Below are positions 8,006-19,075 of a stretch of 64,000 nucleotides of DNA, piece after piece; position 1 is the stretch's first letter; each line of letters begins with the position of its first letter. Position numbers and translations under genes: made by a program. The stretch covers positions 44,780-108,779 of the forward strand of contig NZ_FTMO01000010.1 in NCBI RefSeq assembly GCF_900156025.1. The letters are read 5' to 3'. The stretch is from Allobosea sp. TND4EK4 (GTDB taxonomy: Bacteria; Pseudomonadota; Alphaproteobacteria; Rhizobiales; Beijerinckiaceae). The notes under the pieces are model-generated. The model was not told the origin of the DNA. It saw nothing but the letters and a program-made list of their open reading frames with translations, and searched no databases.

Positions 8006-8932
8006 GTGGCGGCCCTGCGCCTGGCTATCGTCGGGCTCGGCAAGATCGCGCGCGACCAGCATCTGCCGGCCATCGCGGCGACTGAAGGCGCCGAACTCGT
8101 CGCCGTGGCCAGCCGCAATGCGAGCCTCGAAGGCGTGGCGCATTTTGCCACGCTGGAGGAACTGCTCGCCAGCGATCTGCCCGTCGATGCGGTCGCGCTC
8201 TGCACGCCGCCCCAGGTGCGGCGGGCTCAGGCGGCCTTGGCGCTCGCCGCCGGCAAGCATGTGCTGCTGGAAAAGCCGCCCGGCGCGACCGTGAGCGAGC
8301 TTTCGCCGCTCATTGCGGCGGCCGCACAGGCGGGACTGACGCTGTTCGCGACCTGGCATTCGCGTTTCGCTCCGGCCGTCGAGCCTGCGCGCGTCTTCCT
8401 GGCACAGCACAGGCCGCGCTCGGTCGCGGTCACCTGGAAGGAGGATGTCAGGGTCTGGCATCCGGGGCAGGGCTGGATCTTCGAGCCGGGGGGACTCGGC
8501 GTCTTCGACCCAGGCATCAATGCCTTGTCGATTCTGACGGCGATCCTGCCGGAGCCGGTCTTCGTCACCGCGGCCGATCTCGCTTTCCCGTCCAACCGGC
8601 AGGCGCCGATCGCGGCCGATCTCACGCTCGCGACGCCGTCCGGGTTGCCGCTCACGGCCGCATTCGACTTCCGGCAGACGGGCGAGCAGAGCTGGGACAT
8701 CCGGGTCGAAACCGATGGCGGGATGCTGCTGATGTCCGGTGGCGGCGCCAGACTCTTCCATGACGGGCGCAGCCTGATCGACGAGCCAGAGCGCGAATAT
8801 CCCGGCCTCTACCGGCGTTTCGTCGGACTGGTCGGCGCGGGCCGTTCCGAGGTCGATCTTGCGCCGCTGGCGCTCGTCGCAGACGCCTTCCTGCTGGGCC
8901 GGCGCCGCAGCGTCGATGCGTTCGAGGGCTGA
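8006..8932 (+). CDS. Gfo/Idh/MocA oxidoreductase, probable L-arabinose/D-galactose 1-dehydrogenase
   Basis: A 308-residue NAD(P)-dependent dehydrogenase. The Rossmann motif is LAIVGLGKIARDQHLPAI at residues 5-22, and the family EKP motif appears as LLEKPPGATVSEL near residue 90. Conserved downstream segments TWHSRFAPAVEPAR and VTWKEDVRVWHPGQGWI are those of the Azospirillum L-arabinose 1-dehydrogenase group. It would oxidise the aldopyranose at C1 to a lactone, feeding the lactonase encoded two genes downstream. The start is GTG at 8006, three nt after the preceding stop, with only a weak GAGAG ahead of it. L-arabinose and D-galactose are both used by this group, so the in vivo sugar is not settled. 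Confidence 0.85.
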   Translation: MAALRLAIVGLGKIARDQHLPAIAATEGAELVAVASRNASLEGVAHFATLEELLASDLPVDAVALCTPPQVRRAQAALALAAGKHVLLEKPPGATVSELSPLIAAAAQAGLTLFATWHSRFAPAVEPARVFLAQHRPRSVAVTWKEDVRVWHPGQGWIFEPGGLGVFDPGINALSILTAILPEPVFVTAADLAFPSNRQAPIAADLTLATPSGLPLTAAFDFRQTGEQSWDIRVETDGGMLLMSGGGARLFHDGRSLIDEPEREYPGLYRRFVGLVGAGRSEVDLAPLALVADAFLLGRRRSVDAFEG

Positions 8933-8934
8933 GC

Positions 8935-10026
8935 ATGGACGCGAGGGTGCGCCTTTGCCGCGACATCTTCGGCCGGATGCCGGACGACAGGCCCGTCGAG
9001 CGCATCACCTTGCGAGGGACGGCCGGCTTCGAGGTCGCGGTCATCACCTGGGGTGCGAGCGTGCAGGCGCTGCATGTGCCTGACCGGCATGGCGAGCCGG
9101 CCGATATCGTGCTCGGCTTCGATACGCTGGCACCCTATCTCGCCTCGCGAAGCTTCTTCGGAGCGACGGTCGGGCGTTACGCCAACCGCATCGCCGACGC
9201 CGCCTTCATGCTGGACGGAACCCGTTGCCGATTGCCCCCCAATGACGGCGCGAACTGCCTGCATGGCGGGGCCGCCGGCTTCGATCATGCGCTCTGGACG
9301 GTGGAGGATGCAGGCGACGGCCCCGAGCCCTTCGTGACGCTGGGCCATGTCAGCCCGGACGACGACCAGGGTTTTCCGGGCAGGCTGACGACGCGGCTGA
9401 CCTATCGGGTGGTGAACGGGCATTCGCTCGCCGTCACATTCGAGGCCGTGACCGACCGCCCGACCGTCGTCAACCTGACCCATCACGGCTTCTTCAATCT
9501 CGCCGGTGCCGCAGCCGGCGAGAGCATTCTCGACCACGAGCTGACGATCCTCGCCGACAGCTTCCTGCCGGTGGACGCCGGACTCATCCCGAACGGCGCC
9601 CCTGCGCCGGTCGCCGGCACGCCTTTCGACTTCCGCGACGGCGCCCGTATCGGTGCGCGCATCCGCGAGGCCGACGCGCAACTGCGTTTCGGCCTTGGCT
9701 ACGACCATTGCTATTGCCTTCACAATGCCCGGGAGGGCGATGTCCGCCTCGTTGCTCGCGTCCTGCACCGTGAAAGCGGCCGCGGCTTGGAGCTGATGAC
9801 CGACCAGCCCGGCCTGCAGCTCTATACCGGCAACAGGCTGGATGGGACTGTGGCCGGCAAGCATGGGCGCCTGCATCGGCAATCGGACGCCTTCTGCCTG
9901 GAGCCGCAAGGCTTTCCGGATGCGCCGAACCGGCCGGATTTTCCCCCCTCGCGCCTCGATCCGGGCGGGACCTACCGGCATCGCTCCGTCTTCCGTTTCT
10001 TCACGGCTCGAGAGGGCGCCCGATGA
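8935..10026 (+). CDS. Aldose 1-epimerase (mutarotase)
   Basis: A 363-residue galactose-mutarotase-fold enzyme that interconverts alpha and beta anomers, supplying the form the 1-dehydrogenase uses. Family marks in order are SFFGATVGRYANRIADA near residue 75, NLTHHGFFNLAG near residue 180 (catalytic histidine), GYDHCYCL near residue 255, GLQLYTGN near residue 297, and AFCLEPQGFPDAPNRPDFP near residue 320, which holds the expected catalytic glutamate. The ATG lies 2 nt after the dehydrogenase stop and the 3' end overlaps the next gene as ATGA, so it is firmly inside the sugar operon. Substrate range cannot be told from sequence. Confidence 0.9.
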   Translation: MDARVRLCRDIFGRMPDDRPVERITLRGTAGFEVAVITWGASVQALHVPDRHGEPADIVLGFDTLAPYLASRSFFGATVGRYANRIADAAFMLDGTRCRLPPNDGANCLHGGAAGFDHALWTVEDAGDGPEPFVTLGHVSPDDDQGFPGRLTTRLTYRVVNGHSLAVTFEAVTDRPTVVNLTHHGFFNLAGAAAGESILDHELTILADSFLPVDAGLIPNGAPAPVAGTPFDFRDGARIGARIREADAQLRFGLGYDHCYCLHNAREGDVRLVARVLHRESGRGLELMTDQPGLQLYTGNRLDGTVAGKHGRLHRQSDAFCLEPQGFPDAPNRPDFPPSRLDPGGTYRHRSVFRFFTAREGAR

Positions 10027-10949
10027 CTCAGCCCGTGCCGCCGGCCCCGATGTCCCCCCCGCCGCTGGAGCATCTGCCGCTGAGGCTTCTCGACATGACG
10101 CCCTGCCATCTCGGCGAAGGGCCGACCTATGATCCGGCGAGCGGCACCGCCTGGTGGTTCGACATCCTCGAGCGGCGACTCTTCGAGGCCGATCTGGCGA
10201 ACTTCGCCGTCAAGCTCCATGAGCTGCCGGTGATGGCGAGCGCGCTGGCCGGCGTGGGCGACGGGAGGCAACTCCTCGTCGCGGAAGACGGCCTTTATCT
10301 GCGCGACCGGAGCAATGGAGCGCTTTCTCTCTACCGGGAGCTGCCTGCGGCGGAGGTTCCCTTCCGCTCGAACGATGCCCGGGTGCATCCGAGCGGGACG
10401 CTCTGGTTCTCGACCATGGGGCGCAAGGCCGAGGCCGGGCAGGCGGTCATCTGGGCGCTGTCCGGCGGGCGGATCCAAAGGCTGTTCGACGGCCTCACCA
10501 TTCCCAACGCGATCTGCTTCTCGCCCGATGGTACGGCGGGCTATTTCGCGGATACGCGGGCGAAGAAGCTGATGCGCGTCCCGCTTGATGCTGCGACGGG
10601 CCTGCCGCTGGCCGCACCGGAGACTCTGCTGCGGCATGAGGGGCCGGGCGGGCTCGACGGGGCGGTGACGGATGCGGAAGGCACGATCTGGTGCGCCCAC
10701 TGGGGCGGGGGCTGCGTCGTCGCCTACAGCCCTTCGGGCGAAGCGCTGCGCCGGATCGCGGTGCCGGCGCGACAGCCGAGCTGCCCCGTCTTCGTCGGCC
10801 CGGACTTCCGCCAGCTTCTCGTCACCTCAGCCTTTGAGGGCATGGACGAGGCGGCGAGGGCAGGCGATCCTCACCACGGACGCACCGTCCTGATCGACCT
10901 CGGGATCACGGGCAAGGCCGAGCCCCGGGTCACGCTGGAGGCGCCGTGA
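10023..10949 (+). CDS. SMP-30/gluconolactonase-family lactonase (L-arabinolactonase-like)
   Basis: A 308-residue six-bladed beta-propeller of the SMP-30/LRE family, a divalent-metal lactonase. Metal-site features are CHLGEGPTYD near residue 28 (Glu), FRSNDARVHPSGTLWFSTMG near residues 117-136 (Asn/Asp), the mid-chain FDGLTIPNAICFSPDG (Asn) and GLDGAVTDAEGTIWCAHWGGG (Asp). Hydrolysing the sugar lactone made by the adjacent 1-dehydrogenase is the expected role. The start overlaps the epimerase stop as ATGA. The sugar-acid dehydratase that should act next (IlvD/EDD family) is not in the window. Confidence 0.9.
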   Translation: MTQPVPPAPMSPPPLEHLPLRLLDMTPCHLGEGPTYDPASGTAWWFDILERRLFEADLANFAVKLHELPVMASALAGVGDGRQLLVAEDGLYLRDRSNGALSLYRELPAAEVPFRSNDARVHPSGTLWFSTMGRKAEAGQAVIWALSGGRIQRLFDGLTIPNAICFSPDGTAGYFADTRAKKLMRVPLDAATGLPLAAPETLLRHEGPGGLDGAVTDAEGTIWCAHWGGGCVVAYSPSGEALRRIAVPARQPSCPVFVGPDFRQLLVTSAFEGMDEAARAGDPHHGRTVLIDLGITGKAEPRVTLEAP

Positions 10950-11036
10950 CAGCAGAGCTCCGCAGACGACCGCCCTGACGCTCAAGTGGGCGGCGAAACA
11001 ATCAAAAGACCCAAGGAAAGAACAGGGAGACTCCAG

Positions 11037-12101
11037 ATGAAACGCCTGACGACATTCCTTTCCGCCCTCGCGCTCGGCGCCGTCGCGCTGACCGGCGCGG
11101 CCTCGGCCCAGAGCAAGCCGACCGTCGGCATCGCGATGCCGACGAAATCCTCCGCCCGCTGGATCTCGGACGGCGACAACATCGTGAAGGTGCTGAAGGA
11201 GCGCGGCTACAACACCGACCTGCAATATGCCGAGGACGATATCCCCAACCAGCTCTCGCAGATCGAGAACATGGTGACCAAGGGGGCCAAGGTGCTGGTC
11301 ATCGCCTCGATCGACGGCACGACCCTGTCGGACGTGCTGAAGCAGGCCAAGAGCCAGGGCATCACCGTCGTCGCCTATGATCGGCTGATCCGGAACTCCC
11401 CGAATGTCGACTACTACGCGACCTTCGACAATTTCCAGGTCGGCGTGCTGCAGGCGCAGTCGCTGGTGAAGGGGCTCGGCATCCCGGAGAAGAAGGGGCC
11501 GTTCAACATCGAGCTGTTCGGCGGCTCTCCGGACGACAACAACGCCTATTTCTTCTATAACGGCGCGATGTCGGTGCTGAAGCCGCTGATGGACCAGGGC
11601 GTGCTCAAGGTCGCCTCCGGCCAGATGGGCATGGACAAGGTCTCGACCCTGCGCTGGGACCCGGCCACCGCCCAGGCCCGCATGGATAACCTGCTCAGCG
11701 CCTTCTACAACGACAAGAAGGTCGACGGTGTGCTCTCGCCCTATGACGGGCTGTCGATCGGCATCCTGTCCTCGCTCAAGGGCGTCGGCTACGGCAGCGG
11801 CAACATGAAGATGCCGATCGTCACCGGGCAGGACGCCGAGGTGCCCTCGGTCAAGTCGATCCTCGCCGGCGAGCAGTACTCGACCATCTTCAAGGACACG
11901 CGCGACCTCGCCAAGGTCACCGCCGACATGGTCGATGCGGCCCTGAGCGGCAAGACGGTCGAGGTCAACGACACCAAGACCTACGAGAACGGCGCCAAGA
12001 CGGTGCCGTCCTACCTGCTGAAACCCGTCGTGGTCGACAAGAGCAACTGGGAGAAGGTGCTGGTCGAGAGCGGCTACTACAAGAAGAGCCAGATCAACTG
12101 A
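11037..12101 (+). CDS. chvE: Multiple-sugar periplasmic binding protein, ChvE type
   Basis: A 354-residue periplasmic protein of the type-I sugar-binding fold. It has a Sec signal ([24 protein letters not shown], cleavage near residue 24) followed by [22 protein letters not shown], the ChvE/MmsB-like start. ChvE of Agrobacterium binds arabinose, galactose, glucose and others and delivers them to GguAB. Here the same three genes follow one another. The ATG at 11037 has AGGGAGA upstream; an in-frame ATG at 10986 would bury the signal peptide. A stable hairpin follows the gene, fitting high expression of the binding protein. The symbol is assigned by family and context, not by ligand data. Confidence 0.85.
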   Translation: MKRLTTFLSALALGAVALTGAASAQSKPTVGIAMPTKSSARWISDGDNIVKVLKERGYNTDLQYAEDDIPNQLSQIENMVTKGAKVLVIASIDGTTLSDVLKQAKSQGITVVAYDRLIRNSPNVDYYATFDNFQVGVLQAQSLVKGLGIPEKKGPFNIELFGGSPDDNNAYFFYNGAMSVLKPLMDQGVLKVASGQMGMDKVSTLRWDPATAQARMDNLLSAFYNDKKVDGVLSPYDGLSIGILSSLKGVGYGSGNMKMPIVTGQDAEVPSVKSILAGEQYSTIFKDTRDLAKVTADMVDAALSGKTVEVNDTKTYENGAKTVPSYLLKPVVVDKSNWEKVLVESGYYKKSQIN

Positions 12102-12122
12102 TCGCGCGACAACAGGCGGCGT

Positions 12123-12143
12123 CCGGGGCTTCGCTCGCCCCGG
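12123..12143 (+). promoter_or_regulatory. Stem-loop between binding-protein and ATPase genes
   Basis: CCGGGGC (12123-12129) pairs with GCCCCGG (12137-12143) across a 7-nt loop. There is no T-run, so full termination is unlikely. Such hairpins behind binding-protein genes commonly stabilise the upstream message and lower downstream expression. That role is inferred. Confidence 0.45.
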
Positions 12144-12172
12144 GCGCGCGCCGTCTGGAAAGGGAGGACGGC

Positions 12173-13725
<1,553 letters not shown>

Positions 13726-13729
<4 letters not shown>

Positions 13730-14934
13730 CGGACAACACCTCCGCGGATACGACACCGGCACTCGCCGCGCGCGCCGGCCATGGCGCCTTCTGGAAGAAC
13801 AACCTGCGCGAATACGGCATGGCGCTGTCGCTCGTCGCGATCATGGTGTTCTTCCAGGTGGTCACGGACGGCACGCTGCTGAGGCCGCTCAACCTCACCA
13901 ATCTGGTGCTGCAGAACAGTTATATCGTCATCATGGCGCTGGGCATGCTGCTGGTCATCGTCACCGGCCATATCGACCTGTCGGTCGGCTCGGTGGCCGG
14001 CTTCGTCGGCGCGGTCGCGGCGGTGCTGATGGTCAAGCTCGGGATGCATTTCATCCCGGCGACGTTGATCTGCCTGGCCGTCGGCGGGGCGATCGGCGCG
14101 ATGCAGGGCTATTGGGTCGCCTATTTCAAGATCCCGTCCTTCATCGTCACGCTGGCCGGCATGCTGGTGTTCAAGGGGCTGGCGCTGGCGCTGCTGCAGG
14201 GCCAGTCGGTCGGGCCCTTCGCGCCGGAGTTCCAGAAGCTCTCCTCCGGCTTCATCCCCGAGGCCTTCCCGGGCGTCGGCGTGCTCTATCCGACGACGCT
14301 GGCGATCGGCATCGCGCTGGCGGCGGGCCTGATCTATATGGGCTTCAAGGCACGCTCCCGGCACGAGCGGCACGGCATCGAGGTCGAGCCCTACGGGCTC
14401 TTCGTCGCCAAGAACCTCGTCTTCGCCGGCCTCGTCACCTATGTCGCCTATCTGATCTCGTCCTATCGTGGCCTGCCGAACGTGCTGGTCATCATGGCGC
14501 TGCTGATCGCGCTCTACGGCTTCGTGACGCGGCGTACGACCATCGGCCGGCAGGTCTATGCAGTGGGCGGCAACGAGCGCGCCGCCAAGCTCTCCGGCAT
14601 CAAGACGGAGCGGCTGACCTTCCTGACCTTCGTCAATATGGGCGTTCTGGCGGCCCTCGCCGGCCTGATCTTCGCGGCGCGGCTCAACACCGCGACGCCG
14701 AAGGCCGGGCTCGGCTTCGAGCTGGACGTCATCGCCGCCTGCTTCATCGGAGGTGCCTCGGCCTATGGCGGCGTCGGCAAGGTCGGCGGGGCGGTGATCG
14801 GCGCCCTGATCATGGGCGTGATGAACAATGGCATGTCGATCATGGGCATCGGCATCGACTACCAGCAGGTCATCAAAGGCATCGTGCTGCTCGGAGCGGT
14901 CTGTCTCGACGTCTACAACCAGCGCCGCGCCTGA
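13726..14934 (+). CDS. gguB: Sugar ABC transporter permease, GguB/XylH type
   Basis: A 402-residue CUT2-family inner-membrane permease with about ten hydrophobic segments. It carries [18 protein letters not shown] near residue 80, [20 protein letters not shown] near residue 280 (the ATPase-contact loop) and [35 protein letters not shown] near residue 335, all typical of XylH/GguB. The start ATG at 13726 lies within the gguA stop (ATGA). Together with the two preceding genes it completes a sugar importer directly downstream of the catabolic genes. It ends the cluster; the next gene starts 237 nt later after an AT-rich region. Confidence 0.9.
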
Positions 14935-15110
14935 TCGGATGCCGGGACGCGGCGGCGGCCATGAAGGGCAGATGGGCGACGTGCGTCCTTCTGCATTGCA
15001 ATCGCCCTGCGAAAAAGCCATACTTATTCTCAAGCATTGAAAATATTGATGAATTCGCGAAATCTGCGGTCGTCATGACAGTGAATCAACGGGTGAATTC
15101 GACGAAGGTA

Positions 15111-15122
15111 TAAATCGATTTA
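15111..15122. promoter_or_regulatory. 12-bp perfect palindrome upstream of livJ-like gene
   Basis: TAAATCGATTTA is self-complementary. It lies in an AT-rich stretch (about 15010-15125) that is the probable promoter region of the amino-acid transporter operon, 50 nt before the first ATG. It could be an operator, but no binding protein can be named. Confidence 0.35.
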
Positions 15123-15171
15123 GCAATGCAAGGCCGGGCGCCAAGACCTGGGCCAGCAAGGGAGGAATGAC

Positions 15172-16326
15172 ATGCTGTTGACCCGCCGCGGTTTTACCAC
15201 CGCGTTGACCGGAGCCGTCGCCGCTCCGGCCCTCATCCGCAGTTCCTTCGCGCAGGGCGCGACCGTGAAGATCGGCATGGTGGTGCCGATGACGGGCGCT
15301 GCCGCCGAATCCGGCTCCTTTGCCCAGACCGGCGCCAAGATCGCGCTGGAGCAGGTCAACAAGGCCGGCGGCGTGCTCGGAAAGCCACTCGAACTCGTCT
15401 TCGAGGACGACCAGACCACCAATCCCGGCGCGGTGCTGGCCTTCTCCAAGCTGGCCAGCCAGCCGGAGATCGTCGCCTTCCTCGGCTCCATCCGCTCGAC
15501 GCAGATGCACGCCATGGCGCCGGACATGCTGAAGATCGGCAAGCCGGTGGGCTTCGGCGGCACCGATCCGAACCTCACCAAGCTCGGCAACCCCTGGCTC
15601 TTCCGCTTCCGCCCGAACGATTCCTATTCCGGCAAGGTGATCGCGCAATACGGCGGCAAGGAACTCGGCAAGAAGAAGTGGGCGATCGTCCATTCGACGG
15701 ACGCCTTCGGCACGGCCGGCGCGAAGGCGCTGGAGGATTCGCTCGGAGACAATGGCGGCACGCTTGCGCTCAAGCAGGGCTATGCCAACCAGAGCCAGGA
15801 CTTCACCCCGGTGGTTCTGGCGGTGCGGCAGTCCGGCGCCGATGTGCTCGGCACCTACTTCACCTTCGAGACCGATCTCGGCATCTTCGCGCGCCAGCTG
15901 CGCCAGCTCGGCGTCAACATTCCCTGGGTGGGCTCGCCCTCCATCGTCAACGTCTCGGCGCTGAAGCTCGCGGGACCGGCGCTCTACAACACTTATGGCG
16001 TCGCCGACTACGCCGAGGATTCCAGCGAAGCCTCGAAGGCCTTCGGCAAGGCCTATCGCGAGGTCCGCAAGGTCGCGCCGGACAACCAGTCCTCCTGGAC
16101 CTTCGACGCGGTCACGTGCCTCGCTCTGGCGATGAACAAGGCCGGTTCCACCGAGCCGGAGAAGGTGCGCCAGGCGATGCTCGCCATCCGCGGGCACAAG
16201 GGCGCCGAGGGCGAATACAACTTCGACAAGAACGGTGACGGCCTGCACGGCTACAACATCGTCAAGAACGACAAGGGCGAGATCAAGTTCGACAAGCGGA
16301 TCGACTTCACGCCCAATCTCGGCTGA
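15172..16326 (+). CDS. Branched-chain amino-acid-type ABC substrate-binding protein (LivJ/LivK family)
   Basis: A 384-residue periplasmic protein of the Leu/Ile/Val-binding family. The start MLLTRRGFTTALTGAVAAPALI is a twin-arginine signal (TRRGFTTAL), with cleavage near SSFAQG at about residue 26. The mature part begins VKIGMVVPMTGAAAESGSFAQTGAKIALEQVN, the LivJ signature. GGGAGG precedes the ATG. It is the first gene of a five-domain importer operon. The family also carries amides, aromatic compounds and urea, so a leucine/isoleucine/valine ligand is not assured. Confidence 0.88.
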   Translation: MLLTRRGFTTALTGAVAAPALIRSSFAQGATVKIGMVVPMTGAAAESGSFAQTGAKIALEQVNKAGGVLGKPLELVFEDDQTTNPGAVLAFSKLASQPEIVAFLGSIRSTQMHAMAPDMLKIGKPVGFGGTDPNLTKLGNPWLFRFRPNDSYSGKVIAQYGGKELGKKKWAIVHSTDAFGTAGAKALEDSLGDNGGTLALKQGYANQSQDFTPVVLAVRQSGADVLGTYFTFETDLGIFARQLRQLGVNIPWVGSPSIVNVSALKLAGPALYNTYGVADYAEDSSEASKAFGKAYREVRKVAPDNQSSWTFDAVTCLALAMNKAGSTEPEKVRQAMLAIRGHKGAEGEYNFDKNGDGLHGYNIVKNDKGEIKFDKRIDFTPNLG

Positions 16327-16371
16327 TCCAGCGACTCTCGCGGCAGCGCAGCGGCCGCCTCGGACCATCGG

Positions 16372-16395
16372 CCTCCCCGCGACAAGGCGGGGAGG
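16372..16395 (+). promoter_or_regulatory. Perfect 9-bp stem-loop between binding-protein and permease genes
   Basis: CCTCCCCGC (16372-16380) and GCGGGGAGG (16387-16395) pair exactly around GACAAG. It is followed by GACAG, not a T-run. Its position after the binding-protein gene matches the hairpin behind the chvE-like gene, suggesting the same role in tuning component ratios. Confidence 0.5.
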
Positions 16396-16424
16396 GACAG
16401 TCTCCCTGCAGCAGCGGACACCAG

Positions 16425-17300
16425 ATGGATCTCGTCCTCCAGCTTCTCTTTACCGGGATCGGTATCGGCTCGGTCTATGCGCTCGTCGCGCTCGGCTTCG
16501 TCCTGATCTTCCGCGCCACGAATGTGGTGAACTTCGCCCAGGGCGAGTTCTCGATGGTCGCCGCCTTCTTGATGGTCGTGTTCTCGGTCAAGATGGGGCT
16601 GCCCTACTGGGTCGCCTTCATCTTCGCGCTGCTCGGCATGGCGTGCCTCGGCGCGGTCTTCAACCTTGCGGTCTATTATCCGCTGCGGCACCGGACCTAT
16701 CTGCCGGTCATCATCTCGACGATCGGCGCCTCGATCTTCATGGCCAACACGACGCTGGCGGTCCATGGGCCGGAGCCGGAGGTTCTGTCCGGCTGGTTCG
16801 ACACGCCCGGCTTCATGCTGGGGCCGGTCTATCTCGACAACCAGTACGTCCTGATCATCGTCGTCACCGCGTTGCTGGTGGCGCTGCAATACTGGTTCTT
16901 CGAGCACACCTTGCTCGGCAAGAAGCTGCAGGCGACCTCGCAGGACAAGGAGATGGCCTCGCTGCTCGGCATTCCCGTCGCGGTGATGATCATGATCACC
17001 TTCATCTACTCGGCGGTGATCGGCGGCATCGCCGGCATCCTGGTGGCACCTGTCCTTTTCGTCTCGATCGGCATGGGAGCGACCATCGCCCTCAAGGCCT
17101 TCGCGGCGACGATCATCGGGGGCTTCGGCGACGTCACGGGAGCGATCATCGGAGGGCTTGCGCTCGGCGTGATCGAGACCTTCGGCGCGGCCTATGTCTC
17201 CGTGCCCTACAAGGACGGCTTCGCCTTCCTGGTGCTGATCGCCTTCCTGATCTTCAGGCCGCAGGGCATCTTCGGCGAGCGCGTGGCGGAGAAGGCATGA
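16425..17300 (+). CDS. livH: Branched-chain amino-acid-type ABC permease, LivH family
   Basis: A 291-residue inner-membrane permease with about eight hydrophobic segments. The start MDLVLQLLFTGIGIGSVYALVALGFVLIFRATNVVNFAQGEF is the characteristic LivH N-terminus, with NFAQGEF at about residues 35-41. The ATPase-contact region is KKLQATSQDKEMASLLGIPV near residue 167. It ends in an ATGA overlap with the following LivM-LivG fusion gene. Together these form the translocation pore. The symbol follows the family name; the ligand is not established. Confidence 0.9.
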   Translation: MDLVLQLLFTGIGIGSVYALVALGFVLIFRATNVVNFAQGEFSMVAAFLMVVFSVKMGLPYWVAFIFALLGMACLGAVFNLAVYYPLRHRTYLPVIISTIGASIFMANTTLAVHGPEPEVLSGWFDTPGFMLGPVYLDNQYVLIIVVTALLVALQYWFFEHTLLGKKLQATSQDKEMASLLGIPVAVMIMITFIYSAVIGGIAGILVAPVLFVSIGMGATIALKAFAATIIGGFGDVTGAIIGGLALGVIETFGAAYVSVPYKDGFAFLVLIAFLIFRPQGIFGERVAEKA

Positions 17301-19075
17301 GCATGACCGCGACCACCGAGGGTGCCGCGGTGCGCCCGCGTCTTCGCTGGGGCCTGCCGGCCTATGTCGTGCTGGTGCTGGTGGCGATGACGCTGGCGCT
17401 CGTCGTGCCGAAGACCGGCTACGTCCTCAACATCTCGCTCCAGGCCACGACCTATGCGATCGCGGTGCTGGGTCTCACGATCGTGCTCGGGCTCTGCGGC
17501 CAGATCAATCTGGCGCAAGCGGCGTTCTTCGGGCTCGGCGCCTATGCAGTCGGCATCGGGCAGACCGAATACGGTGTCAATTTCTGGGTCTGCCTGCTCC
17601 TGGGCACCTGCATGGCCGCCGGGTTCGGCGCCCTGCTTGGCGCCTCCACCCTCAGGCTCGGCGGGCACTACCTCGCGATGGTGACGATCTCCTTCCAGCA
17701 GATCGTCACGCTCGTGTTGATCAACTGGATTCCGGTGACCAAGGGGCCGGACGGGGTGCGCGCCATCCCGCGTCCCGGTTTTCTCGCCGATGGTTCGACC
17801 TATCTGGCCTTCTGCATCTTCATGCTCGCTCTGCTCGGCTTCCTGGTCTGGAAGCTGCGGGACACAAGGCTCGGCAGGGCGATGCGGGCCGTGCGCGACA
17901 ACGAACTGGCGGCGGGAGTCGCGGGCATCGACGTCTATCGCACCAAGGTCACGGCGTTCGCGCTCTCGGCCGTGCTCGGCGGAATCGGCGGGGCGCTGTT
18001 CGCGGGCGGCTTCTCCTATGTCAGCCCGGACCAGTTCTCCTTCGCGGAATCGGTGGTGTTCCTGACGATGGTGCTGCTCGGCGGCGTCGCCTCTCCGATC
18101 GGCGCGGCGATCGGCACCGGGCTCCTGATCCTGATCCCGGAATGGCTGCGTTTCCTGAAGAGCATCCCGGGGCTCTACCTCGCCATCTACGGTGCGGCGG
18201 TGATCCTGATCGTGCTGTTCATGCCGGACGGCATCTGGGGCTTCGTGCGCAACCAGTTCGACCGCTTCAAGCGCGCCGCGGGCTCAGTCCTCGGCGGGGA
18301 CACGCTGCAGCTCAGCGGCGGCGGGACGGGCTCGGACATGGTGATGGAGGTGCGCGGCCTCTCCAAGCATTTCGGTGGGCTGAAGGCCGTGGACGAGGTG
18401 GATCTGACGATCAGGCGCGGGGGGGTGCATGCGCTGATCGGGCCCAACGGCTCGGGCAAGACCACGACGCTCAATGTGCTGTCGGGGCTCTATCGCGCCA
18501 CCTCCGGCACGATCATGCTCAATGGCCGCGACGTCACCAATCTGCCGCCGCATGCGCGCACCGCGGCGGGGCTGGGGCGCACCTTCCAGAACATCCGCCT
18601 CTGGCGCTCGATGACGGCGCTGGAGAACGTGATGGTGGGTGCCGAGCGTCCGGGCAATCCGGTCGGCGGCGACTCGGCGGCCCTGCTGGCGCGCTCGCGC
18701 GCCGCGCTTGCCTTCGTCGGGCTGGAGGATCGCGCCGACGAGGTCGTGGCGAACTTCTCCTACGGCCACCAGCGCGCGGTGGAAATCGCGCGGGCGCTCG
18801 CCGGCGATCCGGCGCTGCTGCTGCTGGACGAGCCGGGCGCCGGCCTGAACTCCTCGGAGAAGGTGGAGCTGCGCGACCTGCTCAAGCGCATCTCGGCGCG
18901 CGGCCTCACCATCCTCATCATCGACCACGACATGACGCTGGTCAGCGAGGTGGCGCAGCACATCACCGTGCTGAATTTCGGCCGCCGCATCGCTGACGGC
19001 TATTCGGCCGACGTGCTGAAGCACCCGGACGTGATCGCGGCCTATCTCGGAACGGCTCCCGATGTCGCTGCTTGA
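17297..19075 (+). CDS. LivM-LivG fusion: permease plus ATPase in one chain
   Basis: A 592-residue protein joining two subunits that are usually separate. Residues 1 to about 325 are a LivM permease (TIVLGLCGQINLAQAAFFGLGAYAVG near residue 65; RAMRAVRDNELAAGVAGIDVYRTK near residue 195). After a short linker (RFKRAAGSVLGGDTLQLSGGG), residues from about 345 onward are a LivG ATPase with Walker A GPNGSGKTT, signature FSYGHQRAVEIARAL and Walker B LLLLDEPGAGL. The frame is continuous with no stop between the parts. The ATG at 17297 overlaps the livH stop; a second ATG at 17303 is possible. The 3' end overlaps livF by 14 nt. Such fusions are known in alphaproteobacteria. Confidence 0.9.
   Translation: MSMTATTEGAAVRPRLRWGLPAYVVLVLVAMTLALVVPKTGYVLNISLQATTYAIAVLGLTIVLGLCGQINLAQAAFFGLGAYAVGIGQTEYGVNFWVCLLLGTCMAAGFGALLGASTLRLGGHYLAMVTISFQQIVTLVLINWIPVTKGPDGVRAIPRPGFLADGSTYLAFCIFMLALLGFLVWKLRDTRLGRAMRAVRDNELAAGVAGIDVYRTKVTAFALSAVLGGIGGALFAGGFSYVSPDQFSFAESVVFLTMVLLGGVASPIGAAIGTGLLILIPEWLRFLKSIPGLYLAIYGAAVILIVLFMPDGIWGFVRNQFDRFKRAAGSVLGGDTLQLSGGGTGSDMVMEVRGLSKHFGGLKAVDEVDLTIRRGGVHALIGPNGSGKTTTLNVLSGLYRATSGTIMLNGRDVTNLPPHARTAAGLGRTFQNIRLWRSMTALENVMVGAERPGNPVGGDSAALLARSRAALAFVGLEDRADEVVANFSYGHQRAVEIARALAGDPALLLLDEPGAGLNSSEKVELRDLLKRISARGLTILIIDHDMTLVSEVAQHITVLNFGRRIADGYSADVLKHPDVIAAYLGTAPDVAA

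Noticed and set aside
6542..8761. A 739-codon minus-strand frame across the regulator, DapA-family and dehydrogenase genes
   Set aside because: Low-complexity Arg/Gly/Asp composition and full overlap with three recognisable genes mark it as a shadow.
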